From positions 1 through 64,000 of the forward strand of contig RPSH01000002.1 of NCBI GenBank assembly GCA_003946805.1: DNA of 64,000 nt. The letters are read 5' to 3'. The DNA comes from Bacillus sp. 2B10. GTDB taxonomy: Bacteria; Pseudomonadota; Alphaproteobacteria; Sphingomonadales; Sphingomonadaceae. Every line of letters starts with the position of its first letter. Positions within the stretch are counted from its first letter, which is position 1. The notes beneath the pieces are model-generated. The model ran no database searches. It was not told the DNA's origin and saw only the letters and a list, made by a program, of their open reading frames with translations. A program made the position numbers and the translations under genes. Shown here piece after piece: positions 38,627 through 47,474 of this stretch.

Positions 38627-39442
38627 ATGACGGCCATCATGGCACTCGGGCTGTTCGTCCTGCTTATCCCCGTCATCGCCCTCGCGATCATTCTGGTCGG
38701 GGCGTGGCGGGAGGGGCGTCGATCGCCCGACACGTTCGGCATCGGACGCGTCATCTCGAACAGTTTCACCGCGATCGGCGGCGCGCCGCTGATCTTCCTC
38801 GGTGCCAGCTTCCTTCTCAACGCGGCATCCGCGCTGCTGCCGCCGCTGGTCGGGACCGATTTCAGCGGGCAATGGCCGGCGATGGCGGGCATCGGCATCG
38901 CCGGGCTGCTGTTCTGGCCGTTCGTGCAGGTCGCGTTGACCCGGCTGGCGCTCGATACGCTCGGCGGCCATGCCGCCGATCCGGGGGCGGCGTTCGCACT
39001 GGCCGGGCGGCGGCTGTTGCCGGCGCTGGGGTTGGCCATTCTCACCGCGATGGGCATCATAGTGGGCACGCTGCTCTTCGTGGTGCCCGGGATCATCCTG
39101 TTGCTGACCTGGTTCGTCGTCGTGCCGGTGCTGACGGCCGAGGGGCGCGGCGTGTTCGACTGTTTCGCGCGCAGCGGCGAACTGATGCGCGGCATGCGCT
39201 GGCGCCTGTTGCTGTTGCTGCTGATCGTGCTGGTCCTGTGGCTGCTGCTGGCCGCGCTGGGACAGGGGGTGGCCTTCGCCATCGGTGGCGTGAACGGTGT
39301 CTGGCCGCAGGCGATCGGCAGCGCGATCACCGGAACGCTCAGCGGCATGGTGCAGGCCGCCGGTGCCGCCGCCGTCTATCACGAAGTGCGCACCGCGAAG
39401 GAAGGGGCGGGCAGCCACGACCTGTCCGACGTCTTCGCCTGA
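38627..39442 (+). CDS. Polytopic membrane protein of unknown function
   Basis: Predicted 271-residue protein with about six helices (IMALGLFVLLIPVIALAIIL, LGLAILTAMGIIVGTLLFVV, LLLLLLIVLVLWLLLAAL). Between them are cytoplasmic Arg-rich loops and the motif VPVLTAEGRGVFDCFARSGE, typical of conserved membrane proteins sometimes labelled as glycerophosphodiester phosphodiesterase membrane domains. The GGGGGG stretch 6 nt before the ATG is the ribosome site. It is 29 nt upstream of the amidohydrolase pair and probably cotranscribed with it. Confidence 0.85.
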   Translation: MTAIMALGLFVLLIPVIALAIILVGAWREGRRSPDTFGIGRVISNSFTAIGGAPLIFLGASFLLNAASALLPPLVGTDFSGQWPAMAGIGIAGLLFWPFVQVALTRLALDTLGGHAADPGAAFALAGRRLLPALGLAILTAMGIIVGTLLFVVPGIILLLTWFVVVPVLTAEGRGVFDCFARSGELMRGMRWRLLLLLLIVLVLWLLLAALGQGVAFAIGGVNGVWPQAIGSAITGTLSGMVQAAGAAAVYHEVRTAKEGAGSHDLSDVFA

Positions 39443-39471
39443 GACAACAAGTTGAAAAGGGGAATTTCCGC

Positions 39472-40893
39472 GTGATCCGAACATTGACGATGGTGGCGCT
39501 GGCCGCCGGGCTGGTCGCCTGTACCGGCGATGGCAAGGACGTCCGCTCCGCGTCGGCCGACGCGCCGAAGGGCAAGGGGCCGGGCGCGGGCAAGGGGTAC
39601 GACCACGATCCCTTCCCCTCGACCTATCGCGCCTATCCGGGGCGGCCGACGCTGGTGACCAACGTCACGATCCTCGACGGCGAGGGCGGGCGGATCAATG
39701 GCGGGTCGGTGCTGTTCCGCGACGGCAGGATCGTCGAGGTCGGCCAGTCGATCGCCGCCGCCGATGGCGTGACCGTGATCGACGGGCAGGGCAAATGGGT
39801 GACGCCCGGCATCATCGACGTCCACAGCCATCTGGGCGACTATCCCAGCCCCGGCGTGGAAGCGCACAGCGACGGCAACGAGATGACCGGCCCGGTGACG
39901 GCGGAGGTCTGGGCCGAACACAGCGTCTGGCCGCAGGACCCCGGCTTCGCCCGCGCGCTGACCAACGGCGGCGTGACCACGCTGCAGGTCCTGCCCGGTT
40001 CCGCCAACCTGATGGGCGGCCGCTCGGTCACGCTCAAGAACGTCTATGGCCGCACGATGCAGGCGATGAAGTTCCCCGGCGCGCCCTATGGCCTCAAGAT
40101 GGCCTGCGGCGAAAACCCGAAGCGCGTCTACGGGTCTAAGGGCCGTATGCCCTCGACCCGCATGGGCAATGTCGCGGTCGACCGCGCAACGTGGCTCAAG
40201 GCGCGCGAATACGACCGCAAATGGGACAAGTACGAGGTCGATGGCGGCGAGGCGCCCAGCCGCGATATCGCCATGGACACGCTGCGCGGCGTGCTGGACG
40301 GCGAGATCCTCGTCCACAACCATTGCTACCGTGCCGACGAAATGGCCATCGTCATGGATATGGCGCAGGAGATGGGGTACAAGGTCACCGCCTTCCACCA
40401 CGCCGTCGAAAGCTACAAGATCGCCGACCTGCTGAAGGCGCGCGGCGTCTGTTCCGCCGTCTGGGCCGATTGGTACGGCTTCAAGATGGAAAGCTACGAC
40501 GCGATCGGCGAAAATCTCGCGATCCTCGACCGGCAGGGCGCCTGCGCGATGATCCATTCGGACGACGCCAACGGCATCCAGCGGCTGAATCAGGAAGTGG
40601 CGAAGGTCATCGCCTCGGCAAGGCGCGCCGGCATGGCGGTCACGCCCGAACATGCGTGGACGTGGCTGGCGATCAACCCGGCGCGCGCGCTGGGCGTCGA
40701 CAACGTCACCGGTTCGCTCAAACCCGGCAAGATGGCCGATGTCGTGCTGTGGAACGGCGATCCGTTCAGCGTCTACACCCGCCCCGAAAAGGTGTGGGTC
40801 GACGGCGCGCTGCTGTTCGATGCCAACGATCCGCGGATACGCCCGGTGTCCGATTTCGAACTCGGCCAGCCCGGCGAAGGGGATGTGAAGTGA
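39472..40893 (+). CDS. Amidohydrolase-family lipoprotein, metal site intact
   Basis: Predicted 473-residue exported protein. The GTG start is supported by AAAAGGGGA 8 nt upstream. A lipobox (GLVAC, Cys near residue 16) indicates a lipoprotein. The amidohydrolase barrel has VTPGIIDVHSHLGDYP with His118 and His120. Later ligands appear as ILVHNHCYRADEM, AFHHAVE and MIHSDDANG (catalytic Asp). It resembles the imidazolonepropionase/peptidase-like group of periplasmic amidohydrolases, so hydrolysis of a cyclic amide or peptide is plausible. Its stop overlaps the start of a second, degenerate amidohydrolase; the two may form one complex. Confidence 0.92.
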   Translation: MIRTLTMVALAAGLVACTGDGKDVRSASADAPKGKGPGAGKGYDHDPFPSTYRAYPGRPTLVTNVTILDGEGGRINGGSVLFRDGRIVEVGQSIAAADGVTVIDGQGKWVTPGIIDVHSHLGDYPSPGVEAHSDGNEMTGPVTAEVWAEHSVWPQDPGFARALTNGGVTTLQVLPGSANLMGGRSVTLKNVYGRTMQAMKFPGAPYGLKMACGENPKRVYGSKGRMPSTRMGNVAVDRATWLKAREYDRKWDKYEVDGGEAPSRDIAMDTLRGVLDGEILVHNHCYRADEMAIVMDMAQEMGYKVTAFHHAVESYKIADLLKARGVCSAVWADWYGFKMESYDAIGENLAILDRQGACAMIHSDDANGIQRLNQEVAKVIASARRAGMAVTPEHAWTWLAINPARALGVDNVTGSLKPGKMADVVLWNGDPFSVYTRPEKVWVDGALLFDANDPRIRPVSDFELGQPGEGDVK

Positions 40894-42191
40894 AGCGCCT
40901 GTTCCTCGCCGCGCTGTTCGCCGGCGCCACTGCCGTTCCTGCCGCCGCGCAGGACGTGACCATCACCAATGCGAAGCTGGTGCTCGGCGACGGATCGGCC
41001 CCGATCGAGGGCGGCACCGTCGTCATCCGCGGCGGCCGCGTCGTCTCGGCCGGGCGCGGCGGCGCGGCCGGTGGCGGCACGACGATCGACGCCGGCGGAC
41101 GCTATGTCACGCCGGGCATCGTCGCCGGCTTCACGCGGCTGGGCATCATCGAGGTCGACGGCGTGTCGGCCACGAACGACGCGTCGGCGGGCAACAGCGT
41201 GTTCAACGCCGGGCTGGACGTAACCGCCGGCCTGAATCCGCGCGCGACGCCGATCGCGATCAACCGCGCCGACGGGGTGACCCGCGCCGTGGTCGCCCCC
41301 GACAATGGCGGATCGATCTTTGCCGGGCAGGGGGCGGTCATCGACCTCGGCAACGACATGGACGCCGTGACGAAGCCCCGCGCCTTCCAGTTCATGGAAT
41401 GGGGCGAGGCCGGCGCGCGCGCGGCTGGCGGCAGCCGGCCGGCGGCGATGGCGATGTTCCGCAACGCGCTGTTCGAGGCGCAGGCCTATGCCCGCAACCC
41501 CGCCAGCTTCGCCGATCGCGGCAAGGAAGCGCTGCTCACCCGCACCGATGCCGAAGCGTTGCAGCGCGTGCTGTCGGGACAGGTGCCGCTGCTGATCCAT
41601 GTCGAGCGCGCCTCCGACATCCTCGGCGTGCTGGCGTTGAAGCGCGAATTCGCCGGCCTGAAGCCCGTGCTGGTCGGCGCGAGCGAGGGCTGGACCGTGG
41701 CGCGGCAGATCGCGGCGGCGAACGTGCCGGTGCTGGCCAGCGCGCTGTCCGACCTGCCCGCCAGCTTCGAACAACTCGCCGCCACCCAGTCGAACATCGG
41801 CCGGATGAAGGCCGCCGGGGTCGTCGTCGGCATCGGCACGATCGGCGACGACGAAGCGCGGCAGGCGCGGCTGGTGCGGCAATATGCCGGCAACCTCGTC
41901 GCGCTGTCGAAGATCCCGGGCGCGGCCGGGCTCGACTGGGGCGCCGCCTTCGCGACGATCAGCTCGCTGCCCGCGCGCACGATCGGGATGGAGGGGGAGA
42001 TCGGCTCGCTCACCCCGGGCCGCCGCGGCGACGTGGTGATCTGGGACGGCGATCCGCTGGAGATCGGCTCGGTCCCGACGCAACTGTTCATCGACGGCAT
42101 CGAACAGCCGCTCACCAACCGCCAGACCCGCCTGCGTGACCGCTACCTCGTGCCGACGGAGCAGGGGCTGCCCAAGGCGTATCAGCGCTAA
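40890..42191 (+). CDS. Amidohydrolase-family protein with degenerate HxH site
   Basis: Predicted 433-residue secreted protein (signal peptide ending PAAAQD). The N-terminal strand domain and VTPGIVAGFTRLGIIE align with the active partner's VTPGIIDVHSHLGDY, but the two metal-binding His are Phe81 and Arg83. One later His (LLIHVERASDI) remains. The C-terminal GSLTPGRRGDVVIWDGDP is typical of the family. The GTG start overlaps the previous gene's TGA. It probably has a structural or regulatory role with its active neighbour rather than independent catalysis. Confidence 0.9.
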   Translation: MKRLFLAALFAGATAVPAAAQDVTITNAKLVLGDGSAPIEGGTVVIRGGRVVSAGRGGAAGGGTTIDAGGRYVTPGIVAGFTRLGIIEVDGVSATNDASAGNSVFNAGLDVTAGLNPRATPIAINRADGVTRAVVAPDNGGSIFAGQGAVIDLGNDMDAVTKPRAFQFMEWGEAGARAAGGSRPAAMAMFRNALFEAQAYARNPASFADRGKEALLTRTDAEALQRVLSGQVPLLIHVERASDILGVLALKREFAGLKPVLVGASEGWTVARQIAAANVPVLASALSDLPASFEQLAATQSNIGRMKAAGVVVGIGTIGDDEARQARLVRQYAGNLVALSKIPGAAGLDWGAAFATISSLPARTIGMEGEIGSLTPGRRGDVVIWDGDPLEIGSVPTQLFIDGIEQPLTNRQTRLRDRYLVPTEQGLPKAYQR

Positions 42192-42208
42192 GGATGAGGA
42201 ACCCGCGG

Positions 42209-42240
42209 GCGCCGTCGTTGTTTGTCCGCAACGACGGCGC
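42209..42240. terminator. Hairpin after the amidohydrolase pair
   Basis: GCGCCGTCGTTG (42209-42220) pairs perfectly with CAACGACGGCGC (42229-42240) across an 8-nt loop. No T-run follows. It lies 18 nt after the amidohydrolase stop and 30 nt before the lipoprotein start, so it may be a partial terminator or leader structure. Confidence 0.6.
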
Positions 42241-42269
42241 CTCGGGCGCAGCTACGGAAAGGATATGAC

Positions 42270-42620
42270 ATGCGGACAGTGCTGGTGATGCTGGGCGGAT
42301 CGCTGATGCTGGCCGCCTGCGGGCCGAGTGCCGAACAGCAGGCGCAGGCGAACGCCGTGGCGATCGCCAATGCGCAGGAGGCGCAGGAGACCGCGACCCG
42401 GGTCGACGCCCTGACGCCCGGCCAGCGCGACGGCGTGTTTATCCGCGCGATCCGCGACGCCGGCCTGCCGTGCCAGGGCGTGACGAAGTCGGAAAAGGGC
42501 GAGAAGCCCGGCAGCTGGGTCGCCACCTGTCAGGAAGGATCGCGCCACATCATCACCTTCGGCGCGAACGGCATGGCGAACGTCACCAGCTTCACGCCCC
42601 AGCCGCCGGCCCAGCGGTAA
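42270..42620 (+). CDS. Small lipoprotein of unknown function
   Basis: Predicted 116-residue lipoprotein. The signal peptide MRTVLVMLGGSLMLAACG has the lipobox LAAC. The mature part starts with a Gln/Ala-rich helix and continues with a small folded segment containing two Cys (GLPCQGV and VATCQEG) that could form a disulfide. GGAAAGGA provides a ribosome site 6 nt before the ATG. Its family was not recognised; it resembles short sphingomonad envelope proteins. Confidence 0.85.
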   Translation: MRTVLVMLGGSLMLAACGPSAEQQAQANAVAIANAQEAQETATRVDALTPGQRDGVFIRAIRDAGLPCQGVTKSEKGEKPGSWVATCQEGSRHIITFGANGMANVTSFTPQPPAQR

Positions 42621-42625
42621 CACAC

Positions 42626-42716
42626 GCCAATCGTCACCCCGGCGCAGGCTGGGGTCTCCCGCGGCGAGGAGCGCGCTTCGTTACCGTGAGACTCCAGCTT
42701 GTGTGGGAGTGATGCA
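42626..42716. repeat. REP-like palindromic repeat
   Basis: CACCCCGGCGCAGGCTGGGG with the following TCTCCC is a palindromic unit, partly mirrored by GAGACTCCAGCTTGTGTGGG about 35 nt later. Same family as the repeats at 49.8-50.1 kb. It lies between convergent genes. Confidence 0.6.
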
Positions 42717-42729
42717 TGCGGACCGGATT

Positions 42730-43659
42730 CTATCGCGGCTCGAACACCGACCACCCGGTCCGCTGCACCAGCCGCTCCAGCGCTACCGTCCCCAGCTGCG
42801 AATTGCCGCGTTCGTTCAGCCCCGGAGACCATACCGCGACCGACGCGATCCCCGGCACGATCGCAAGGATGCCGCCGCCGACGCCGCTCTTGCCCGGCAG
42901 CCCGACCCGGAACGCAAATTCGCCCGATCCGTCATAATGGCCGCAGGTCAGCATCAGCGCGTTGATCCGCCGCGCGCGCTGCGCCGACACGACATGGTGC
43001 CCGGTCGTCGGATTGACCCCGCCCGCCATCAGATACCGTCCGGCCAGCGCCAGTTGCCGACAGCTCATCGCCAGCGCGCACTGGTGGAAATATACCCCCA
43101 ATGTCACCTGCGGATCATGGTGCAGGTTGCCGAACGCGCGCATGTAGCTGGCCAGCGCCAGATTGCGGAACCCCGTGTCCTGCTCGGCCTTCGCCACGCC
43201 CTCGTCGATGAAGATGCCGTCCTCGCCCGCCGCCGCGCGGACGAAGCGCAGCAACTCGCCCAGCGCCTCGCGCGGTTCGTAGCGGCCGAGCAGGATGTCG
43301 GCGACCACGATCGCGCCGGCGTTGATGAACGGGTTGCGCGGGATGCCGTGCTCGCTTTCCAGCTGCACGATCGAATTGAACGCACTCCCCGACGGCTCGC
43401 GCCCGACCCGCCGCCACAGCTGGTCCCCGACCGCGCCCAGCGCCAGCGTCAACGCGAACACCTTCGACACCGACTGGATCGAGAACGCCTCCTCGGCATC
43501 GCCTGCAAGGTGACACGTCCCGTCCGCCTCGATCACCGCCATGCCGAACCGCTTCGGGTCCACGCGGGCAAGCGGCGGGATATAGTCGGCCGGCGTGCCC
43601 CGGTCGGGGGCATCGGCCATTTCGGCGGCGATATCGGCAACGATGGTGGAGAGGTCCAT
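42730..43659 (-). CDS. glsA: Glutaminase
   Basis: Predicted 309-residue serine-dependent beta-lactamase-fold glutaminase converting glutamine to glutamate and ammonia. The catalytic motif is SVSK (Ser63, Lys66) within [10 protein letters not shown]. Other signatures are [11 protein letters not shown], the FGNLHHDP region and GKSGVGGGI near the C-terminus. Length matches single-domain GlsA/YbaS. The ATG is at 43659 and codes in isolation on the minus strand. The downstream side is repeat DNA. Confidence 0.95.
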   Translation of the reverse strand: MDLSTIVADIAAEMADAPDRGTPADYIPPLARVDPKRFGMAVIEADGTCHLAGDAEEAFSIQSVSKVFALTLALGAVGDQLWRRVGREPSGSAFNSIVQLESEHGIPRNPFINAGAIVVADILLGRYEPREALGELLRFVRAAAGEDGIFIDEGVAKAEQDTGFRNLALASYMRAFGNLHHDPQVTLGVYFHQCALAMSCRQLALAGRYLMAGGVNPTTGHHVVSAQRARRINALMLTCGHYDGSGEFAFRVGLPGKSGVGGGILAIVPGIASVAVWSPGLNERGNSQLGTVALERLVQRTGWSVFEPR

Positions 43660-43704
43660 GGGGGTGGGGTGTAGGCGACGGCGCCCGACGGCGGAAGCGT
43701 CCGT

Positions 43705-44247
43705 TCACTCCTTGCGCAGAAGCCGCGCCGCCAGCCGCCGCCGCACCGGCTCGTCGTACAGCTTCAGACCGGCACGGGCGATCAGCAGCGCCGCCGCCAG
43801 CACGCCTGCCCCGACCAGCGCACCCGCGACCGGCGCCGGCTTCGCATCGGCCACCCATGCGGTGTAGCATTAGATCAGCGGAAAACGGGTGATGTAGAGC
43901 GGAAAGGACAGCCCGCCGAAGCCGCGCGCGATGCGCACCGCCGGACCGTCGGCACCCTTGTCGCCCGCGCCGATCGCCCCGCCCAGCATCACCATCGCCT
44001 GCAGCCGGATCAGCCGCTGCTTCCAGAACTTCCGGGCCGTCATCCGGCCCCAGCGATCGTCATAGGCATAGGCAACGACGAAGCCCTACAGCAGGAAGAA
44101 GAAATCGACCGCCAGATACCCGTTGTTGATGACCTGCACTTGCGGATCGCCCTGCGCGAGCGGCTCGCACAGGTGGAGCAGCACGACCATCAGAGCCGCG
44201 ACGCCGCGGAATCCGTCGAGGATCGCGAAACGGGAACTGGTCCGTGG
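43705..44247 (-). pseudogene. Acyltransferase 3 (OafA/YrhL-type) pseudogene
   Basis: The minus-strand translation reads FAILDGFRGVAALMVVLLHL, typical of the first helix of acyltransferase 3. It continues GYLAVDFFFLL, where a TAG replaces the usual Ser before GFVVAYAYDDRWG, then FWKQRLIRLQAMVMLGG. The central helices are missing. Sequence resumes at GFGGLSFPLYITRFPLI followed by a TAA, then CYTAWVADAKPA and ends LLRKE-stop at 43705. An in-frame stop just upstream removes any start codon. Thus 5' loss, two nonsense codons and an internal deletion make it non-functional. It explains the 690-bp gap without an intact gene. Confidence 0.85.
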
Positions 44248-44352
44248 CTAAGTGGTTGGATCCGGTAGGAAAGAACGCTCGTTTCGCCGAACCGGCGCTT
44301 GCCGGACGCCGCCGGGTCCGGCACACTCACCCGGTTGCCATGGAGAATGACG

Positions 44353-44688
44353 ATGTCCGCTGCCGCCCTGCTTGCCCTGTTGCTCCAGTCCGTGCCCGCC
44401 GGTGGCACGCATCACGCGCAGTCCTATCCATATCAGGGAGTCGAGACGGTCGCGTACGAGAACGAGGTCAACTTCTTCCATAACTACGACAGCAACCGCA
44501 ACGACGTCGTCGACCGCCGCGAACTGGACGTGATCGCCGCCAACGCCGATCGCCGGCTGGCGCTGCGGACGCCGGCCGGGAAGGGCCAGCTGATCGCCAC
44601 CATGCATGCCGCCTTTGCGGCGCTCGACCGCAACGGCGACGGCCGCGTCACCCGGACCGAGTTCCAGGCGGCGAACCGCCAGAGCTGA
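44353..44688 (+). CDS. Secreted EF-hand protein
   Basis: Predicted 111-residue protein with a short signal peptide (AAALLALLLQSVPAGG). There are two EF-hand-like loops. The first, DSNRNDVVDRREL, matches the loop pattern imperfectly. The second, DRNGDGRVTRTEF, has the full canonical calcium-binding pattern. I chose ATG 44353 because GGAG lies 7 nt upstream; the ATG at 44347 would overlap its own ribosome site. Small EF-hand proteins of this type are common in sphingomonads; function unknown. Monocistronic, convergent with mutS. Confidence 0.85.
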   Translation: MSAAALLALLLQSVPAGGTHHAQSYPYQGVETVAYENEVNFFHNYDSNRNDVVDRRELDVIAANADRRLALRTPAGKGQLIATMHAAFAALDRNGDGRVTRTEFQAANRQS

Positions 44689-44736
44689 TTCGTCGGCCGG
44701 CGGTCGGGCAACCGTCCGGCCGCCGGCCGGTTCGCC

Positions 44737-47352
44737 TCAAGCCAGCCCCTTCAACCGGTAGAGCGCCTCCATCGCCTCGCGCGGCGACATGGCGTCCACA
44801 TCCAGCCCCGCCAGCGCCGCACGCAGCCCGTCGACCGGCGCTTCCTCCACCACCGCCATCGCCGCGAACAGCGGCAGGTCGTCGAGGCCCGCCGCGATCC
44901 CGCCGGTCTTCGCCTTGCCCGCCTCCAGCTTCGCCAGCACCGCCTTGGCCCGTTGCAGCGTCGCGGGGGGCAGGCCGGCGAGGCGCGCCACCGCGATGCC
45001 GTAGCTGCGATCCGCCGGCCCCTCGGCCAGTTCGTGCAGCAGCACCAAGTCACCCTTCCACTCGCGCGCGCGGACATGGTGCAGCGACAGCGCCTCGCAC
45101 CGTTCGGCCAGCCGCGTTAGTTCGTGGTAATGCGTCGCGAACAGGCAGCGGCAGCGATTGTCCTCATGGATCGCCTCGACCACCGCCCATGCGATCGCCA
45201 GCCCGTCATAGGTCGATGTACCGCGCCCGACCTCGTCGAGGATGACGAACGACCGCGGCGTCGCCTGCGCGAGGATGGCGGCGGTTTCGACCATCTCGAC
45301 CATGAAGGTCGATCGGCCCCGCGCCAAATTGTCCGACGCGCCGACCCGGCTGAACAGCCGGTCGACCAGCCCCAGCGTCGCCGATATTGCCGGCACGAAG
45401 CTCCCGGCCTGTGCCAGCACGACTATCAGCGCGTTCTGCCGCAGGAAGGTCGACTTGCCGCCCATGTTCGGCCCGGTCACCAGCCACAGCCGCGACTGTT
45501 CCGACAGGCGGCAATCGTTGGCGACGAACCGCCCGCCGCTCCGCGCCACCGCGCTCTCGACCACCGGATGCCGCCCGCCGACGATGTCGAGGCAGCTGTG
45601 ATCGACCAGCTGCGGCCGGGCCCAGCCGCCCTCCGCCGCGCGCTCGGCCAGCGCCGCGGTGACGTCGATCCGTGCCAGCGCGTCCGCCGTCGCCGCCACG
45701 CTCTCCCGGCTCGCCAGCGCGGCCTCGGTGAATGCCTCCAGATGCGCCGCCTCCGCCGCCAGCGCGTGCGCACCGGCCTGCGTGACCTTCAGCGCCGCCT
45801 CGTGCAGGTCGGGGGCGTTGAAGCGCACCACGCCGGCCAGCGTCTGGCGATGGGTGAAGCCGCTGTCGGCCGCCATCAGCTTGTCGGCGGCGCGCGCCGG
45901 CACCTCGACATGATAGCCGAGCACGCCGTTATGCCGGATCTTGAGCGCCGAGATGCCGGTGCGTTCGCGATACTGCGCCTCCAGCGCGGCGATCGCCCGC
46001 CGCCCGCCGGCACCGGTGTCGCGCAGCGCGTCGAGCGCGGCGTCGAACCCCTCGGCCACGAACCCGCCGGCATTGGCGTCGATCGGTGGCATCGGCACCA
46101 GCCCGCGCGTCAGCAGGTCGATCAGCTCGCCATGCCCGCGCAGCCGTGGCGCAAGCTCGGCAACCAGCGGCGGCACCGCCGGCAACCGCTCCAGCCGCTG
46201 CCCCAGCGTCCACGCCGCGCTCAACCCGTCGCGCAACTGCCCCAGATCGCGCGGCGAACCGCGGCCCGCCGCGATCCGCCCCAGCGCCCGCCCGATATCG
46301 GGCAACGCGCGCAACGCGGTGCGCAGTTCATCGCGCAAACCGGGATCGTCATGCGCCCATCCGACCGCCGCCAGCCGCCCCTCGATCGCGGAGCGGTCCA
46401 TCAGCGGCGCGGCGATATCGCTCGACAGCAGCCGCGCGCCCGCGCCGGTCACCGTCCGGTCGACCTCCGCCAGCAGACTGCCCGCCCGCGCACCCGCCGC
46501 GGTCCGCGTCAGCTCCAGGCTCTCGCGCGTCGCCGCATCGATCGCCATGCACTGGCCATCCGCCGCGCACACCGGCGGCCGCAGGAACGGCAACTGCCCG
46601 CGCGCATTATGGTCGAGATAGGCGATCAGCCCGCCCGCCGCCGCCAGCGCCGCGCGCGAAAACTGCCCGAACCCGTCGAGCGTCGCGACGCCGTGCAGCG
46701 TCTTCAGCCGCGCCTCGCCCGCCGCGCTGTCGAAATCGGCCTTGCCGCGCAGCAAGGTCGCGACCTCGGCAAAGGCGCTCGTCTCGGCCGCGACCACCTC
46801 GACCGCCTGCAGCCGCGCGAGCGCCGCGGTCAGCCCCATCGCATCGGTCTCGATCACCTCGAACCGGCCCGTCGACACATCGGCCGCGGCGATCGCGACC
46901 CCGCCCGCCGCCTCGCCGATGCACGCGCACCAGTTCGCCGCGCGCGCATCGAGCAACGCTTCCTCGGTCAGGGTGCCGGCGGTGACGACACGAACGATCG
47001 CGCGGGCGACCAGCGCCTTGGAACCCCTTGCGCGTTTCGCCTCTTCCGGGCTTTCGACCTGTTCGGCGATCGCGACGCGGTGCCCGGCCTTGATGAGCCG
47101 CGCCAGATACCCCTCTGCCGAATGCACCGGCACCCCGCACATCGGGATTTTCGATCCCTCATGCTCGCCGCGCGCGGTCAGCGCGATGTCGAGGCACGCA
47201 GCGGCGATCTTCGCATCGTCATGGAACAGTTCGAAAAAGTCGCCCATGCGGTAAAACAGCAGGCAGTCGTCGGCCTCCGCCTTCAACGCCAGATACTGCT
47301 GCATCATCGGGGTGGGGGCGGGGGAATCGTCCGCCCGAGCCTTGGTCGCCAT
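44737..47352 (-). CDS. mutS: DNA mismatch repair protein MutS
   Basis: Predicted 871-residue mismatch-recognition ATPase. The N-terminal mismatch-binding domain has the Phe-x-Glu motif in YRMGDFFELF. Connector, lever and clamp domains follow. The C-terminal ABC-type ATPase has Walker A TGPNMGGKSTF, then LDEVGRGTSTYDGLAIAWA and the FATHYHELTRL switch region. Full length for MutS1. The ATG at 47352 follows a short divergent promoter region shared with malic enzyme. It works with MutL, which is outside this window. Confidence 0.97.
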   Translation of the reverse strand: MATKARADDSPAPTPMMQQYLALKAEADDCLLFYRMGDFFELFHDDAKIAAACLDIALTARGEHEGSKIPMCGVPVHSAEGYLARLIKAGHRVAIAEQVESPEEAKRARGSKALVARAIVRVVTAGTLTEEALLDARAANWCACIGEAAGGVAIAAADVSTGRFEVIETDAMGLTAALARLQAVEVVAAETSAFAEVATLLRGKADFDSAAGEARLKTLHGVATLDGFGQFSRAALAAAGGLIAYLDHNARGQLPFLRPPVCAADGQCMAIDAATRESLELTRTAAGARAGSLLAEVDRTVTGAGARLLSSDIAAPLMDRSAIEGRLAAVGWAHDDPGLRDELRTALRALPDIGRALGRIAAGRGSPRDLGQLRDGLSAAWTLGQRLERLPAVPPLVAELAPRLRGHGELIDLLTRGLVPMPPIDANAGGFVAEGFDAALDALRDTGAGGRRAIAALEAQYRERTGISALKIRHNGVLGYHVEVPARAADKLMAADSGFTHRQTLAGVVRFNAPDLHEAALKVTQAGAHALAAEAAHLEAFTEAALASRESVAATADALARIDVTAALAERAAEGGWARPQLVDHSCLDIVGGRHPVVESAVARSGGRFVANDCRLSEQSRLWLVTGPNMGGKSTFLRQNALIVVLAQAGSFVPAISATLGLVDRLFSRVGASDNLARGRSTFMVEMVETAAILAQATPRSFVILDEVGRGTSTYDGLAIAWAVVEAIHEDNRCRCLFATHYHELTRLAERCEALSLHHVRAREWKGDLVLLHELAEGPADRSYGIAVARLAGLPPATLQRAKAVLAKLEAGKAKTGGIAAGLDDLPLFAAMAVVEEAPVDGLRAALAGLDVDAMSPREAMEALYRLKGLA

Positions 47353-47474
47353 CGTCTGCCGATACCGCCCGGCGCCGCCCCCATGCAAGCGTGTCGAAGC
47401 GTGTCCGCCGCGTGCTACACCCTTGCCCGACCCGCCTTGCCCTGCGTAAAGCGCCTCCAAACGGGAGATCGCCA

